64,000 nt of DNA from Nocardia acididurans. GTDB lineage: Bacteria; Actinomycetota; Actinomycetes; Mycobacteriales; Mycobacteriaceae. The number at the start of each line of letters is the position of its first letter. The first letter of the stretch is position 1. Positions 25,585 through 33,672 of the stretch are shown one piece after another. A model generated the notes under the pieces. The model was given only the letters and a program-made list of their open reading frames with translations. It ran no database searches and was not told the origin of the DNA. The stretch lies in the NCBI RefSeq assembly GCF_016741815.1, contig NZ_JAERRJ010000007.1, forward strand, positions 434,001 through 498,000, in the 5' to 3' direction. The position numbers were made by a program, and so were the translations under genes.

Positions 25585-26588
25585 GTGCCGCGCCCTCGAC
25601 GCGGACTGCTGTCCAGCGGATCCGGGCCGTGTTCGCCGATGCCGGCTGTACCGGGTGGGTACACGCCCGCCGGTGTCCTACCGCCGCAGCGGCAAGTCAG
25701 GGCGTGCCTTCCGAACGCACCGCCCACGCCACCGCTGCGGGAACGGGTTCGGGCTCCCTCGCCGCGCTCGGGTCCGCCGCCGAGGTCGATGTCGACGGGC
25801 GGGATCGGGTGGTCACCGCGTCGGTGTACAAGCTCCCGCTTTTTCTGGCGTTCTGCCGGGCCGTGGACGCGGGGCGGATCGACCCGTGCTCGCGGCTGAC
25901 GGTGAATCCGCCCGAATGCACGCCGGGGCCGACGGGGCTTGCGGCACTGCGGGATCCGGTGACGCTGAGCCGGCGGGATCTGGCCGCGTCGATGATGACG
26001 GTGTCGGACAACGCGGCCGCGGATATGCTGCTCGGGGAGGTCGGCCTGGCGGCCATCGAGGAGCTGCTGGCCGAGATCGGGCTCCGCGAGACGCGGATCG
26101 TGGGCGGCACCGCCGATGTCCATCGCAGCCTGGTGCTCGAAACCGATACCCATTCCACCGCTGAGGCTTTCGCGGCGCTGGCCGACAACGACGAGGCCTG
26201 GTCGGTATCGGCCTACGACCCGTCGTACGCGAGTGCGACGACACCGGAGGAGATGACCCGGCTCCTGTGCGCGCTGTGGGGTGGGCAGGTGCTGTCCGCG
26301 GAGCAGACGATCTTCGCGCAGAGCGTGATGCGCCAGCAGGTGTGGCAGCATCGGATCTCCTCGGGCTTCGCCCATCGCGGTGTGTCGGTGGCGGGCAAGA
26401 CCGGCACCATCGGCGTGATCCGCAACGAGGTCGCCATGGTCGAGTTCCCGGGCGAATATCCGATCGCGGTAGCGGTGTTCACGCGCGCGGCGCGCGCCGA
26501 CCCGAACCTGCCCGTGGTCGACGCGGCCATCGGCGAGGCCGCCCGGATCGCGGTCACCGAACTGCGCCGACCGCTCGACGCGGAGTAG
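25581..26588 (+). CDS. class A beta-lactamase-like serine hydrolase, no signal peptide
   Basis: The 335-residue protein has the penicillin-binding/beta-lactamase motifs SVYK, SDN and KTG in the correct order. The expected omega-loop Glu is not obvious, and no export signal is seen; the N terminus is Ala/Thr-rich and polar. It may be a cytoplasmic or non-classically exported member of the class A-like family in actinobacteria, possibly a D,D-peptidase-like or esterase activity rather than a true beta-lactamase. Translation is coupled to the LysR gene by an ATGA overlap. Confidence 0.8.
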   Translation: MSAAPSTRTAVQRIRAVFADAGCTGWVHARRCPTAAAASQGVPSERTAHATAAGTGSGSLAALGSAAEVDVDGRDRVVTASVYKLPLFLAFCRAVDAGRIDPCSRLTVNPPECTPGPTGLAALRDPVTLSRRDLAASMMTVSDNAAADMLLGEVGLAAIEELLAEIGLRETRIVGGTADVHRSLVLETDTHSTAEAFAALADNDEAWSVSAYDPSYASATTPEEMTRLLCALWGGQVLSAEQTIFAQSVMRQQVWQHRISSGFAHRGVSVAGKTGTIGVIRNEVAMVEFPGEYPIAVAVFTRAARADPNLPVVDAAIGEAARIAVTELRRPLDAE

Positions 26589-26602
26589 AAAGCCCAGGCG
26601 AT

Positions 26603-26637
26603 AGTTAGTAGCGCAAGTGAACTGACTCGCCTACGCT
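26603..26637 (+). promoter_or_regulatory. operator-like repeat and leaderless -10 of the molybdoenzyme operon
   Basis: AGTTAGT (26603-26609) and ACTGACT (26621-26627) form an imperfect inverted repeat. TACGCT at 26632-26637 lies six bases before the ATG at 26644, with no ribosome site. The co-transcribed HxlR protein is the likely binder. Confidence 0.45.
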
Positions 26638-26643
26638 GTCCCC

Positions 26644-28892
26644 ATGACGGAGTGGCAGCCCACGGCATGCATCCTGTGCGAGTGCAATTGCGGCATCCAG
26701 GTGCTGCTCGGGCCGGACGGCCGGTCCTTCGAGAAGATCCGCGGCGACAAACTGCATCCCGCCTCGGCCGGATACACCTGTAACAAGGCGCTGCGGCTGG
26801 ATCACTACCAGAACGGCCGCACCGGGCGGATCAGCACGCCCCTGCGCCGGCGGCCCGATGGCGAGTTCGAGGAAATCGATTGGGAGACCGCGATTTCCGA
26901 AGTCACCGCGCGACTGCAGGAGATCCGGCTGCGGCACGGCGGTGAGTCGATCTTCTACTACGGCGGCGGCGGGCAGGCAATCACCTGGGCGGTGCGTACG
27001 CGCCCGCGACCATGGCGGCCTTCGGCATGAAGTACCAATCCAGCGCGCTGGCGCAGGAGAAGACCGGCGACTTCTGGGTGGGCGCGCGCATGTTCGGGCA
27101 TCCGGTGCGCGCGGACGTCGAGCATGCCGAGGTCGCGTTCTTCGTCGGCAAGAATCCCTATCAGTCCCACGGGTTTCCGCGAGCCCGCACGGTGCTCAAG
27201 GAGATCGCCAAGGATCCGGATCGCGCCATGATCGTGCTCGATCCCGTGCGCACCGAGACCGCCGAGCTCGCCGATTTTCATCTGCAACTGCGGCCGGGCA
27301 CCGACGTCTACCTGTTGTCGGCCATGGCGGCGATCCTGGTGCGCGACAACCTGATCGACACCGCGTGGCTGGCCGAGCACGCCCAGGGGCTCGACGAGGT
27401 GCTGACCGTGCTGCGCGCGGTGCCCATCGAAAAGTACTGCGCCATCGCCGATGTCGATCCGGAACTGGTGCAGGCGGCGACCCGGCGACTGGCGGCGGCC
27501 CGCTCGGTGGCGGCGCTCGAGGATCTCGGCGTGCAGATGAACCGGTACTCGACGGTGGTCAGTTATATCGAGAAGCTGGTCTGGCTGCTCACCGGCAACC
27601 TCGGCAAGCCCGGCACCCAGTACGCGTTCACCGGTATGTCCGCCATCGGCCACGATCGCGGCCACGCGGCCGGACAGTGGCCGACCAGCCCGGTGGCGGG
27701 CGCGCCCATCATCAGCGGGCTGGTGCCGTGCAATGTGATCACCGAGGAGATCCTCACCGACCATCCGGCGCGATATCGGGCCATGTTCATCGAGAGCAGC
27801 AATCCCGTGCACTCGCTGGCGGATTCGGCGCGTATGCGGGCGGCACTGGAATCGCTGGAACTGGTGGTGGTCGTGGATGTGGCCATGACCGAGACGGCGC
27901 GGCTGGCCGACTACATCCTGCCCGCGGCAACGCAATTCGAGAAGTACGAGGCCACGTTCTTCAATTTCGACTTCCCGCGCAATATCTTCCACCTGCGGCA
28001 TCCGGTGCTGCCCGCGCCCGACGGGGTACTGGCCGAACCGGAGATCCACGCGCGGTTGGTCGAAGCCTCGGGCGCGCTGAGCGAGGACGACTACGCGCCG
28101 CTGCGGGCCGCGCTCGCGCAGGGGCGCGAGGCGTTCGCCCTGGCGTTCCTGGGCGTGCTCGCCGATCGCGGCAAGGCGAAACTCGCGCCGGTACTGCTGT
28201 ATCGGACGCTGGGACCGACCCTGCCCGACGGCGCGGCCGCGGCCGCCATGCTGTGGGCGGCGGCCTACAACTGCGCCCGCAAGTTCCCCGAGAGCGTCGA
28301 ACGCGCCGGCTACGGAACAGGTCTCGAAGCCGGTGAGCGCCTGTTCGAGGCCATTCTCACCGGCAAGCACGGCATCGTGATCACCGAGGACGACTACGAG
28401 GTGACCTGGAACCGGCTGCGGGACAACAAGGTCCAGCTCGATATCCCGGAACTGCTGCGGGTGCTGGCCGATCTGCCCGACCTCGACCTCTCCCCCGGCC
28501 CGTGGCCGTTCGTGCTGTCGGCGGGCGAGCGCCGCGCGTTCACCGCGAACACCATCGTGCGGGATCCGCAGTGGCGCAAGCGCGACGGCGGCGGGACACT
28601 GCGCATGAGCCGCGCCGACGCCGACCGTCTCGGCCTGACCGCGGGGGATCTCGTGCGGGTCAGCACCCGCCGCGGCAGCGTCGAGGTGCCGGTGGACCCC
28701 ACCGATCGGATGCGCCCCGGTCATCTTGCGCTGCCCAACGGTTTCGGCCTCTCGGTCGCCGACGACACCGGCGCGCAGGTCACCACCGGCGCGGCCCCCA
28801 ACGAACTCACCGAATTCGACTCCCGCGACGAATGGGTCGGCACCCCGTGGCACAAGTACATCCCGGCCCGGCTGGATACCGTGGACGCATGA
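26644..28892 (+). pseudogene. molybdopterin oxidoreductase interrupted by a one-base deletion
   Basis: Two frames make one enzyme of about 750 residues. The first (26644 to about 26976) encodes a [4Fe-4S] motif CxxCxxxC plus a later Cys (CILCECNC ... YTCNK) of the formate dehydrogenase/nitrate reductase superfamily. The second (from about 26977) carries the bis-MGD domains and a C-terminal dinucleotide-binding domain (DRLGLTAGDLVRVSTRRGS). At 26974-26979 the sequence reads CAGGCA where family context wants CAGGGCA, restoring GQGNHLGGAYAP. It is either a recent loss-of-function mutation or a sequencing error. No signal peptide; substrate unknown. It overlaps the HxlR gene by four bases. Confidence 0.85.
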
Positions 28893-29395
28893 AGCGGACG
28901 ACCTTTGCGAACTGGACGTGCACCGTGGCCCGCACCGTGGACCTCATCGGTGACTGGTGGACGCCCCTGGTGCTGCGCGAAGCCTTCTACGGCGCAAAGC
29001 GTTTCGACGAATTCGAGCGCACCCTCGGCCTGAGCCGCAATGTCCTCACCCAGCGCCTGACCCGCCTGGTCGAGGAGGGCCTCCTGGAAAAGGCGCAGTA
29101 TCAGGACCGCCCGCCCCGCCACGAGTACCGTCTCACCGAGCAGGGCCGTGACTTCTTCCCCGTCATCGCCGCCATGATGGCCTGGGGCGACCGCTGGCTC
29201 GCCCCCGACGGCCCCCCGGTGGTCCTGCACCACAGCACCTGCGACCACGACACCCACGCCGAGGTCGTCTGCGCGCACTGCCGCGAACCGCTGCGCCACG
29301 CCGACGTCTCCGCCCGCCTGGGACCGGGCTTCCCGGACCGGCATCGCGATATCGCCCTGGCCACCGGCCGATTCAAGGCCCCGGAACCGAGCTAG
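28889..29395 (+). CDS. HxlR family regulator
   Basis: The 168-residue protein has a single HxlR winged helix (about residues 10-100: CTVARTVDLIGDWWTPLVLREAF, then LSRNVLTQRLTRLVEEGLLE). A C-terminal Cys/His cluster (CDHDTHAEVVCAHC) may bind a metal. It overlaps the molybdoenzyme by ATGA, so regulator and enzyme are co-expressed; it probably autoregulates through the repeat at 26603-26627. HxlR proteins often sense reactive electrophiles or redox state; nothing here fixes the signal. Confidence 0.88.
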   Translation: MKRTTFANWTCTVARTVDLIGDWWTPLVLREAFYGAKRFDEFERTLGLSRNVLTQRLTRLVEEGLLEKAQYQDRPPRHEYRLTEQGRDFFPVIAAMMAWGDRWLAPDGPPVVLHHSTCDHDTHAEVVCAHCREPLRHADVSARLGPGFPDRHRDIALATGRFKAPEPS

Positions 29396-29435
29396 CCCCC
29401 GGAGCCGGAATGCCTCGGGACACCCGGAGGTTCCG

Positions 29436-30266
29436 GTGAGCATGGACTTCGGCGTACAGGCATTGAACATTCAGGACACCACCGGCCCCGAGGAGACGAA
29501 ACGGCTTGCCGCGCTGGTGGAATCGCTCGGATATCGGTCGTGGTGGGCCTCCGATCATGTGGTGCTGCCGTCACCGCGGGTGGATCCGTCGCCGTCGGAG
29601 CCGACCGAGCAGATCATCGATCCGCTGGTGCATTTGAGTTTCGTGGCAGCCGCGACCTCCCGGCTGGAACTGGGGACCGGGGTGGTGATTCTGCCGCTGC
29701 GCAATCCGCTGGTGCTGGCCAAGCAGGCGGCGAGCCTGTCGGTATTGAGTGGCGGGCGGTTCCGGCTCGGTGTCGGGGCCGGATATCTGGAGCCGGAGTT
29801 CGAGGCGCTCGGCGTGCCGACCGCGGATCGTGGCCGGCGCACCGATGAATACCTCGATGCGATGGACGCGCTCTGGAATACGCCGAATCCGTCGTTCTCG
29901 GGCAAGTACGTGTCGTTCCAGGGTGTCGACGCGCATCCGCGTCCGTCCGGTCTGCGGGTCTACGTCGGCGGGCACAGCCGCGGCGCGCTGCGGCGGGCGG
30001 TCACCCGTGCGCACGGATGGTTCGGCATCGGCACGGTCGCCGAGACGAAGGCGAACCTCGACCGGCTCGCCGAGGTGGCGGCCGGTGTCGACCGCCCGGC
30101 CGCACTCGGCGCCCTCACGATCACGGTGGCGGCCACCGAGCCGCTGACCCCCTCGGTGGTGCGGCAGTACGAGGATCTCGGCGTCGAGCAGCTGATCATT
30201 CACCCGGCCTCGCTGCCGGGTTCCATCGACGAGGTGCTGACCACCCACGCCGCACTCATCGGCTGA
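29436..30266 (+). CDS. LLM-class F420-dependent oxidoreductase
   Basis: The 276-residue protein belongs to the luciferase-like monooxygenase superfamily, most like the F420-dependent actinobacterial subgroup. The TIM-barrel pattern is seen in SLGYRSWWASDHVV, LELGTGVVILPLRNP and FRLGVGAGYLEPEFEALGVP, and the length fits. The GTG at 29436 lies five bases after GGAGG; an ATG at 29442 is the alternative. It begins 40 bases after the HxlR gene and may belong to the same operon. It should reduce or oxidise an organic substrate using F420; the substrate is unknown. Confidence 0.85.
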   Translation: MSMDFGVQALNIQDTTGPEETKRLAALVESLGYRSWWASDHVVLPSPRVDPSPSEPTEQIIDPLVHLSFVAAATSRLELGTGVVILPLRNPLVLAKQAASLSVLSGGRFRLGVGAGYLEPEFEALGVPTADRGRRTDEYLDAMDALWNTPNPSFSGKYVSFQGVDAHPRPSGLRVYVGGHSRGALRRAVTRAHGWFGIGTVAETKANLDRLAEVAAGVDRPAALGALTITVAATEPLTPSVVRQYEDLGVEQLIIHPASLPGSIDEVLTTHAALIG

Positions 30267-30299
30267 CCCGCCGCACCTGCGGCCTGGCCCCGGCACTGC

Positions 30300-30527
30300 T
30301 CACGAACTGACGAGCAGTTCCTCCCGCAGCCGCGTCAGCGCCCGATGCTGCATGACCCGCACCGTGTCCGGGCTCAGCCCCATCGCGTCGGCACAGCGTT
30401 CCACCGTCCAGCCCAACCCGATTCGCACGAAGAGCAGCGTGTGATAGATCGGCCCGCACGCCTCCAGCACCGCGTCCGACAGCGGCCCGGACGAACCGGC
30501 GGGCAGGTCGGCGACCAAGGATTTCAT
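30300..30527 (-). CDS. orphan sigma-70 region 4 protein (75 aa)
   Basis: The 75-residue protein is essentially one ECF-type sigma region 4: IGLGWTVERCADAMGLSPDTVRVMQHRALTRLREEL, with a short N-terminal extension and no region 2. It cannot direct transcription alone. It may be a two-subunit sigma partner, a HTH regulator derived from a sigma factor or a fragment. AAGGAGG lies upstream of the start; GTG 30530 gives the better spacing and ATG 30527 would work too. No intact sigma or anti-sigma gene is beside it. Confidence 0.7.
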   Translation of the reverse strand: MKSLVADLPAGSSGPLSDAVLEACGPIYHTLLFVRIGLGWTVERCADAMGLSPDTVRVMQHRALTRLREELLVSS

Positions 30528-30842
30528 CACGATCTCGCCTCCTTCCAACGCTTTTCAGCCTAGGAACGCGGCAGTTCAGCATTGACAAGGCAATGGATAG
30601 AGAATCGATAGAACGCACGCCACCGAACCGATCCGGTCGTCGGCGGCCGCCGAGCCCGCTTCCAACCGTTCTCCAACAGCTTGTTGGCCGATGCCGAACC
30701 CGCGCCCCGACAGCGTGTGTTGCCGGGGAGTCCGACCATGGAGATTCCAGGTTCTGGGCGGTGGCGTGACCGGCGGACAGTGACGAGTGCGCGGGTGCTG
30801 TGGAACACTCACTGCTGAGGGGTTGCTCGACAGTGGTGGGTG

Positions 30843-32240
30843 ATGGTGAATTCGGGTTCCGGGGATGACGCGCAGTGGCGGCGGTGGCGTCGGCGGCCGC
30901 GCTCCGAGGGGCAGTTGCCGACCGGGCGAATAGTGCGCGGTGCCAAGCTCGTTCAGTTGCCGGCGGCGCACGCCGGGCGCGAGATCGCCGGGGTGGGGCG
31001 CCGGGTCATGGGGCAGTCGGCGGCGCAGGTGCGTGCGGATATCGAGATGCGTACGGCGCAGCATCTTTTCGAGGTGCTGGGCGAGTTGAAGGGCTGCGCG
31101 GCCAAGCTCGGGCAGGTGCTGGCGATTTATCGGAAAGCGTTGCCGCTGGGGTTGGGTGAGCCCTACGGGGAGGCGTTGAGCCGGTTGCAGTATGCCGCGC
31201 CCGCCATGCATCCGGCGGTCGTGCATCAGGTGCTGGCGCAGGAGTTCGGTGCCGAATGGCGGGCGTTGTTCCGGGAATTCGAGAATCGGCCCGCGGCTGC
31301 GGCCACGATCGGTCAGGTGCATCGCGGCGTGTGGTCCGATGGCACACCGGTGGCGGTGAAGGTCATGTATCCCGGTGCGCGGGAGGCTGTCGCGGCGGAT
31401 CTGCGGCAGTTGCGGCAGCTGTCGGGGATCCTGGGATCGATCTTCCCCGGCGCGGATATCGGCGCGCTGCTCGACACCCTCGCGCTGTGCGTCGGCACCG
31501 AACTCGACTATCCGCGCGAGGCCGCCAACCAGCGCGAATTCGCGCAGGTCTTCGCCGATGATCCCGAGTTCGCCGTGCCGCGGGTGATCGCGCACGGCGA
31601 GACAGTGATCGTCGGCGAATGGCTCGCGGGCACACCGCTGTCCAAGGCCATGCCCGCCCTCGGCCCCGCCGAACGCAGCCGCCTGGGTCTGCTGGTGCTG
31701 CGTTTCCTCAAGACCGCGTACGGTCGCAGCGGCCGTCTCTACAGCGACGTCCATCCGGGCAATTTCCTCCGGCTCCCCGACGGCCGGCTCGGCATCGTGG
31801 ATTTCGGAGCCTGCGACACCTACCCCGCGCAGTTCGACACGATCATTGCCGAACTCGCCGACGCGCTGTACGGCGGCAATCCCCAGGCGGTCGTGGAAGC
31901 CATGCGCCGCAACGGATTCCTGCGTCCCGGTCAGGATTTCGACCCGGTCGAGCTGACCGCCGCCGTCGCCCCGTTCCTCGATATCCTGCTGCTCCCGGAG
32001 TTCCGTCTCGACACCGACTGGCTGCGCGAACGCGTCGATTCCGTCACCGATATCCGGCTGTCCAACGTCTTCCGTCACCTCACCCTGCCGCCGGGCCTGG
32101 TTCCGCTCGCCCGCGCGGCCGTCACCGGTCTGGGCATGATGTGCCAGCTCCGCACGGTCGGCCCGGTGCGCGACGAATATCTGGCCTGGCTACCGGAACT
32201 CGCCGATGTGGTCCGCCGACACGAGTCCGCCGCACGATAG
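30843..32240 (+). CDS. ABC1/UbiB family atypical kinase
   Basis: The 465-residue protein shows the UbiB family hallmarks: the KxGQ motif (AAKLGQVLAIY, about residue 88), the Ala-rich nucleotide loop (RPAAAATIGQVH), the VAIK-like lysine (VAVKVMYPG), and catalytic HPGNFL and DFGAC segments. UbiB proteins are ATPases linked to quinone or lipid-intermediate extraction; no quinone gene is nearby. A GTG three bases upstream is an equivalent start; the ribosome site is poor. It stands alone and is convergent with a P450 gene. Confidence 0.9.
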   Translation: MVNSGSGDDAQWRRWRRRPRSEGQLPTGRIVRGAKLVQLPAAHAGREIAGVGRRVMGQSAAQVRADIEMRTAQHLFEVLGELKGCAAKLGQVLAIYRKALPLGLGEPYGEALSRLQYAAPAMHPAVVHQVLAQEFGAEWRALFREFENRPAAAATIGQVHRGVWSDGTPVAVKVMYPGAREAVAADLRQLRQLSGILGSIFPGADIGALLDTLALCVGTELDYPREAANQREFAQVFADDPEFAVPRVIAHGETVIVGEWLAGTPLSKAMPALGPAERSRLGLLVLRFLKTAYGRSGRLYSDVHPGNFLRLPDGRLGIVDFGACDTYPAQFDTIIAELADALYGGNPQAVVEAMRRNGFLRPGQDFDPVELTAAVAPFLDILLLPEFRLDTDWLRERVDSVTDIRLSNVFRHLTLPPGLVPLARAAVTGLGMMCQLRTVGPVRDEYLAWLPELADVVRRHESAAR

Positions 32241-32249
32241 CCGGGCCGC

Positions 32250-33506
32250 TCAGCTTCGGGTGGGCACCGGCGGCGACGGGGCGAAGGTGACCGGCAGGGC
32301 GGTCAGCGCGCGGTGGAAAGGTCCGGGCCGCCAGGTCAATTCGCTGCGGGTGACCGCGAGGCTGATATCCGGGAGCGCGTCGAGCAGCTGATCGACGGCC
32401 TCCTGCGCGATGAGGTAGGCCAGCGAGCTGGCGGGACAGGCGTGCGGGCCCGCACCCCAGGCGAGGTGCGAGCGGTTGCCGGCGAAATCGCCGGTGCGGA
32501 TGGCGGGGTCGGTGTTGCAGGCCGCCATGCTGATGACGACGGGCTGATGCGCGGGCAGCCAGGTGTCCTCCAGGAAGACGGGCTGGCGCGGAAAACTGAT
32601 GCAGAAGTTGGCCATCGGCGGATCGTCGAAGAGCACTTCGTCGAGGGCGTCGCGGGTGGCGAGGGTGCCGCCGAGCACGCTGTCGCCGAAGCGGTCGTCC
32701 ACCAGCATGAGCAGCAGGGTGTTCACGATCAGGTTCTGCTGCGGCTCGATGCCCGCGCCGTAGAGGGTGGCGAGCTGATGCACCATCTCGGTGTCGGTCA
32801 GGTTGGCGGGGTGGCGCAGCATGCGGGTGGTGACGTCCTCACCGGGTTCGGCGCGCTTGTGCAGGGTCAGTCGTAGCAGCGCGTCGACGAGCAGCTTGTT
32901 GCCCCGCTCCGCGCCGACGCCTTCGAAGACGGCCCGCATGCCCTCGGCCGCCTGTCCGGCGATCTCCACCGGGCAGCCGAGCAGACTGTTGAGCACCTGG
33001 AAGGCGAGCGGAAAAGCGTAGTCGCGCACCAGATCCGCGGTTCCCGCCGCACAGAACGAGTTGACCAGCGAGACGGCGACGCGTTCCACGGTGCCCTGCA
33101 GCCGGTACCGGTCGATGCCGGTCAGTCCCGCGGTATTGGTCTGCCGGTAGCGGGCGTGCTCATTTCCCGCGTTGCGCAACGCGTTCGGCCGCCACTGCAT
33201 CATGGGCAGCACCGGGCAGTCGGCGGGCACGCCCTCCTGCCAGACGCGGGGGTCGGCCGGGAAGCGGTCGGGATCGTTGAAAATCTGTACCGCCGTGCGA
33301 TATCCGAGCACCAGGGTGGCGGGTACTCCGGGCGACAGTTCGACCGGGGCCAGCGCGCCGAACTTCGCGCGCATCTCCCGATACGCCAGATGCGGGTCGG
33401 CCGCGAACTCGGGTGTGTACATCGGTACGCGCACACCGGATTCGAAGGAGGCGGCATGCGGATCACGGGCCGCGGGAACGGAAACCGCGGGAACTGACTC
33501 TGACAT
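32250..33506 (-). CDS. atypical cytochrome P450 lacking the ExxR arginine
   Basis: The 418-residue P450-fold protein has axial C357 in WGAGPHACPAS. The I-helix reads GAGIEPQ (250-256) instead of AGxDT, and where ExxR is expected it reads E290-V-L-F293, so the arginine is missing. Such changes recall the CYP157 group of Streptomyces, found next to conservon GTPase genes; no conservon is in this window. It probably binds haem but may have altered function or partner. The ATG at 33506 follows GGAG by eight bases. Confidence 0.88.
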   Translation of the reverse strand: MSESVPAVSVPAARDPHAASFESGVRVPMYTPEFAADPHLAYREMRAKFGALAPVELSPGVPATLVLGYRTAVQIFNDPDRFPADPRVWQEGVPADCPVLPMMQWRPNALRNAGNEHARYRQTNTAGLTGIDRYRLQGTVERVAVSLVNSFCAAGTADLVRDYAFPLAFQVLNSLLGCPVEIAGQAAEGMRAVFEGVGAERGNKLLVDALLRLTLHKRAEPGEDVTTRMLRHPANLTDTEMVHQLATLYGAGIEPQQNLIVNTLLLMLVDDRFGDSVLGGTLATRDALDEVLFDDPPMANFCISFPRQPVFLEDTWLPAHQPVVISMAACNTDPAIRTGDFAGNRSHLAWGAGPHACPASSLAYLIAQEAVDQLLDALPDISLAVTRSELTWRPGPFHRALTALPVTFAPSPPVPTRS

Positions 33507-33622
33507 CGAACGAACTCCACGCGGTGAACGACATTCCCCCCGCCGAACACCGCACATCCCGGACGTGGAACGACGTCACCTTACCGACGCGTAAGGCCAG
33601 AGGTGTGGATTTCGCCACCAAT

Positions 33623-33652
33623 CCGCTGGGCCGGATCGCTCCGGCCCAGCGG
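33623..33652 (-). terminator. strong hairpin after the GAPDH gene
   Basis: CCGCTGGGCCGGA (33623-33635) and TCCGGCCCAGCGG (33640-33652) form a perfect 13-bp stem with a four-base loop, 20 bases beyond the GAPDH stop. It also separates that gene from the P450 downstream on the same strand. Confidence 0.8.
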
Positions 33653-33672
33653 CAGTTGATGTTTCGCCGCGA

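Noticed and set aside
30560..30842. TTGACA at 30582-30587 as promoter of the ABC1 kinase gene
   Set aside because: No convincing -10 follows at 16-19 bases and the kinase start is 255 bases away; support is too weak.
32250..33506. Conservon (roadblock/GTPase) cluster around the CYP157-like P450
   Set aside because: The flanking genes are an ABC1 kinase and GAPDH; no sensor kinase, roadblock, DUF742 or GTPase gene is present.
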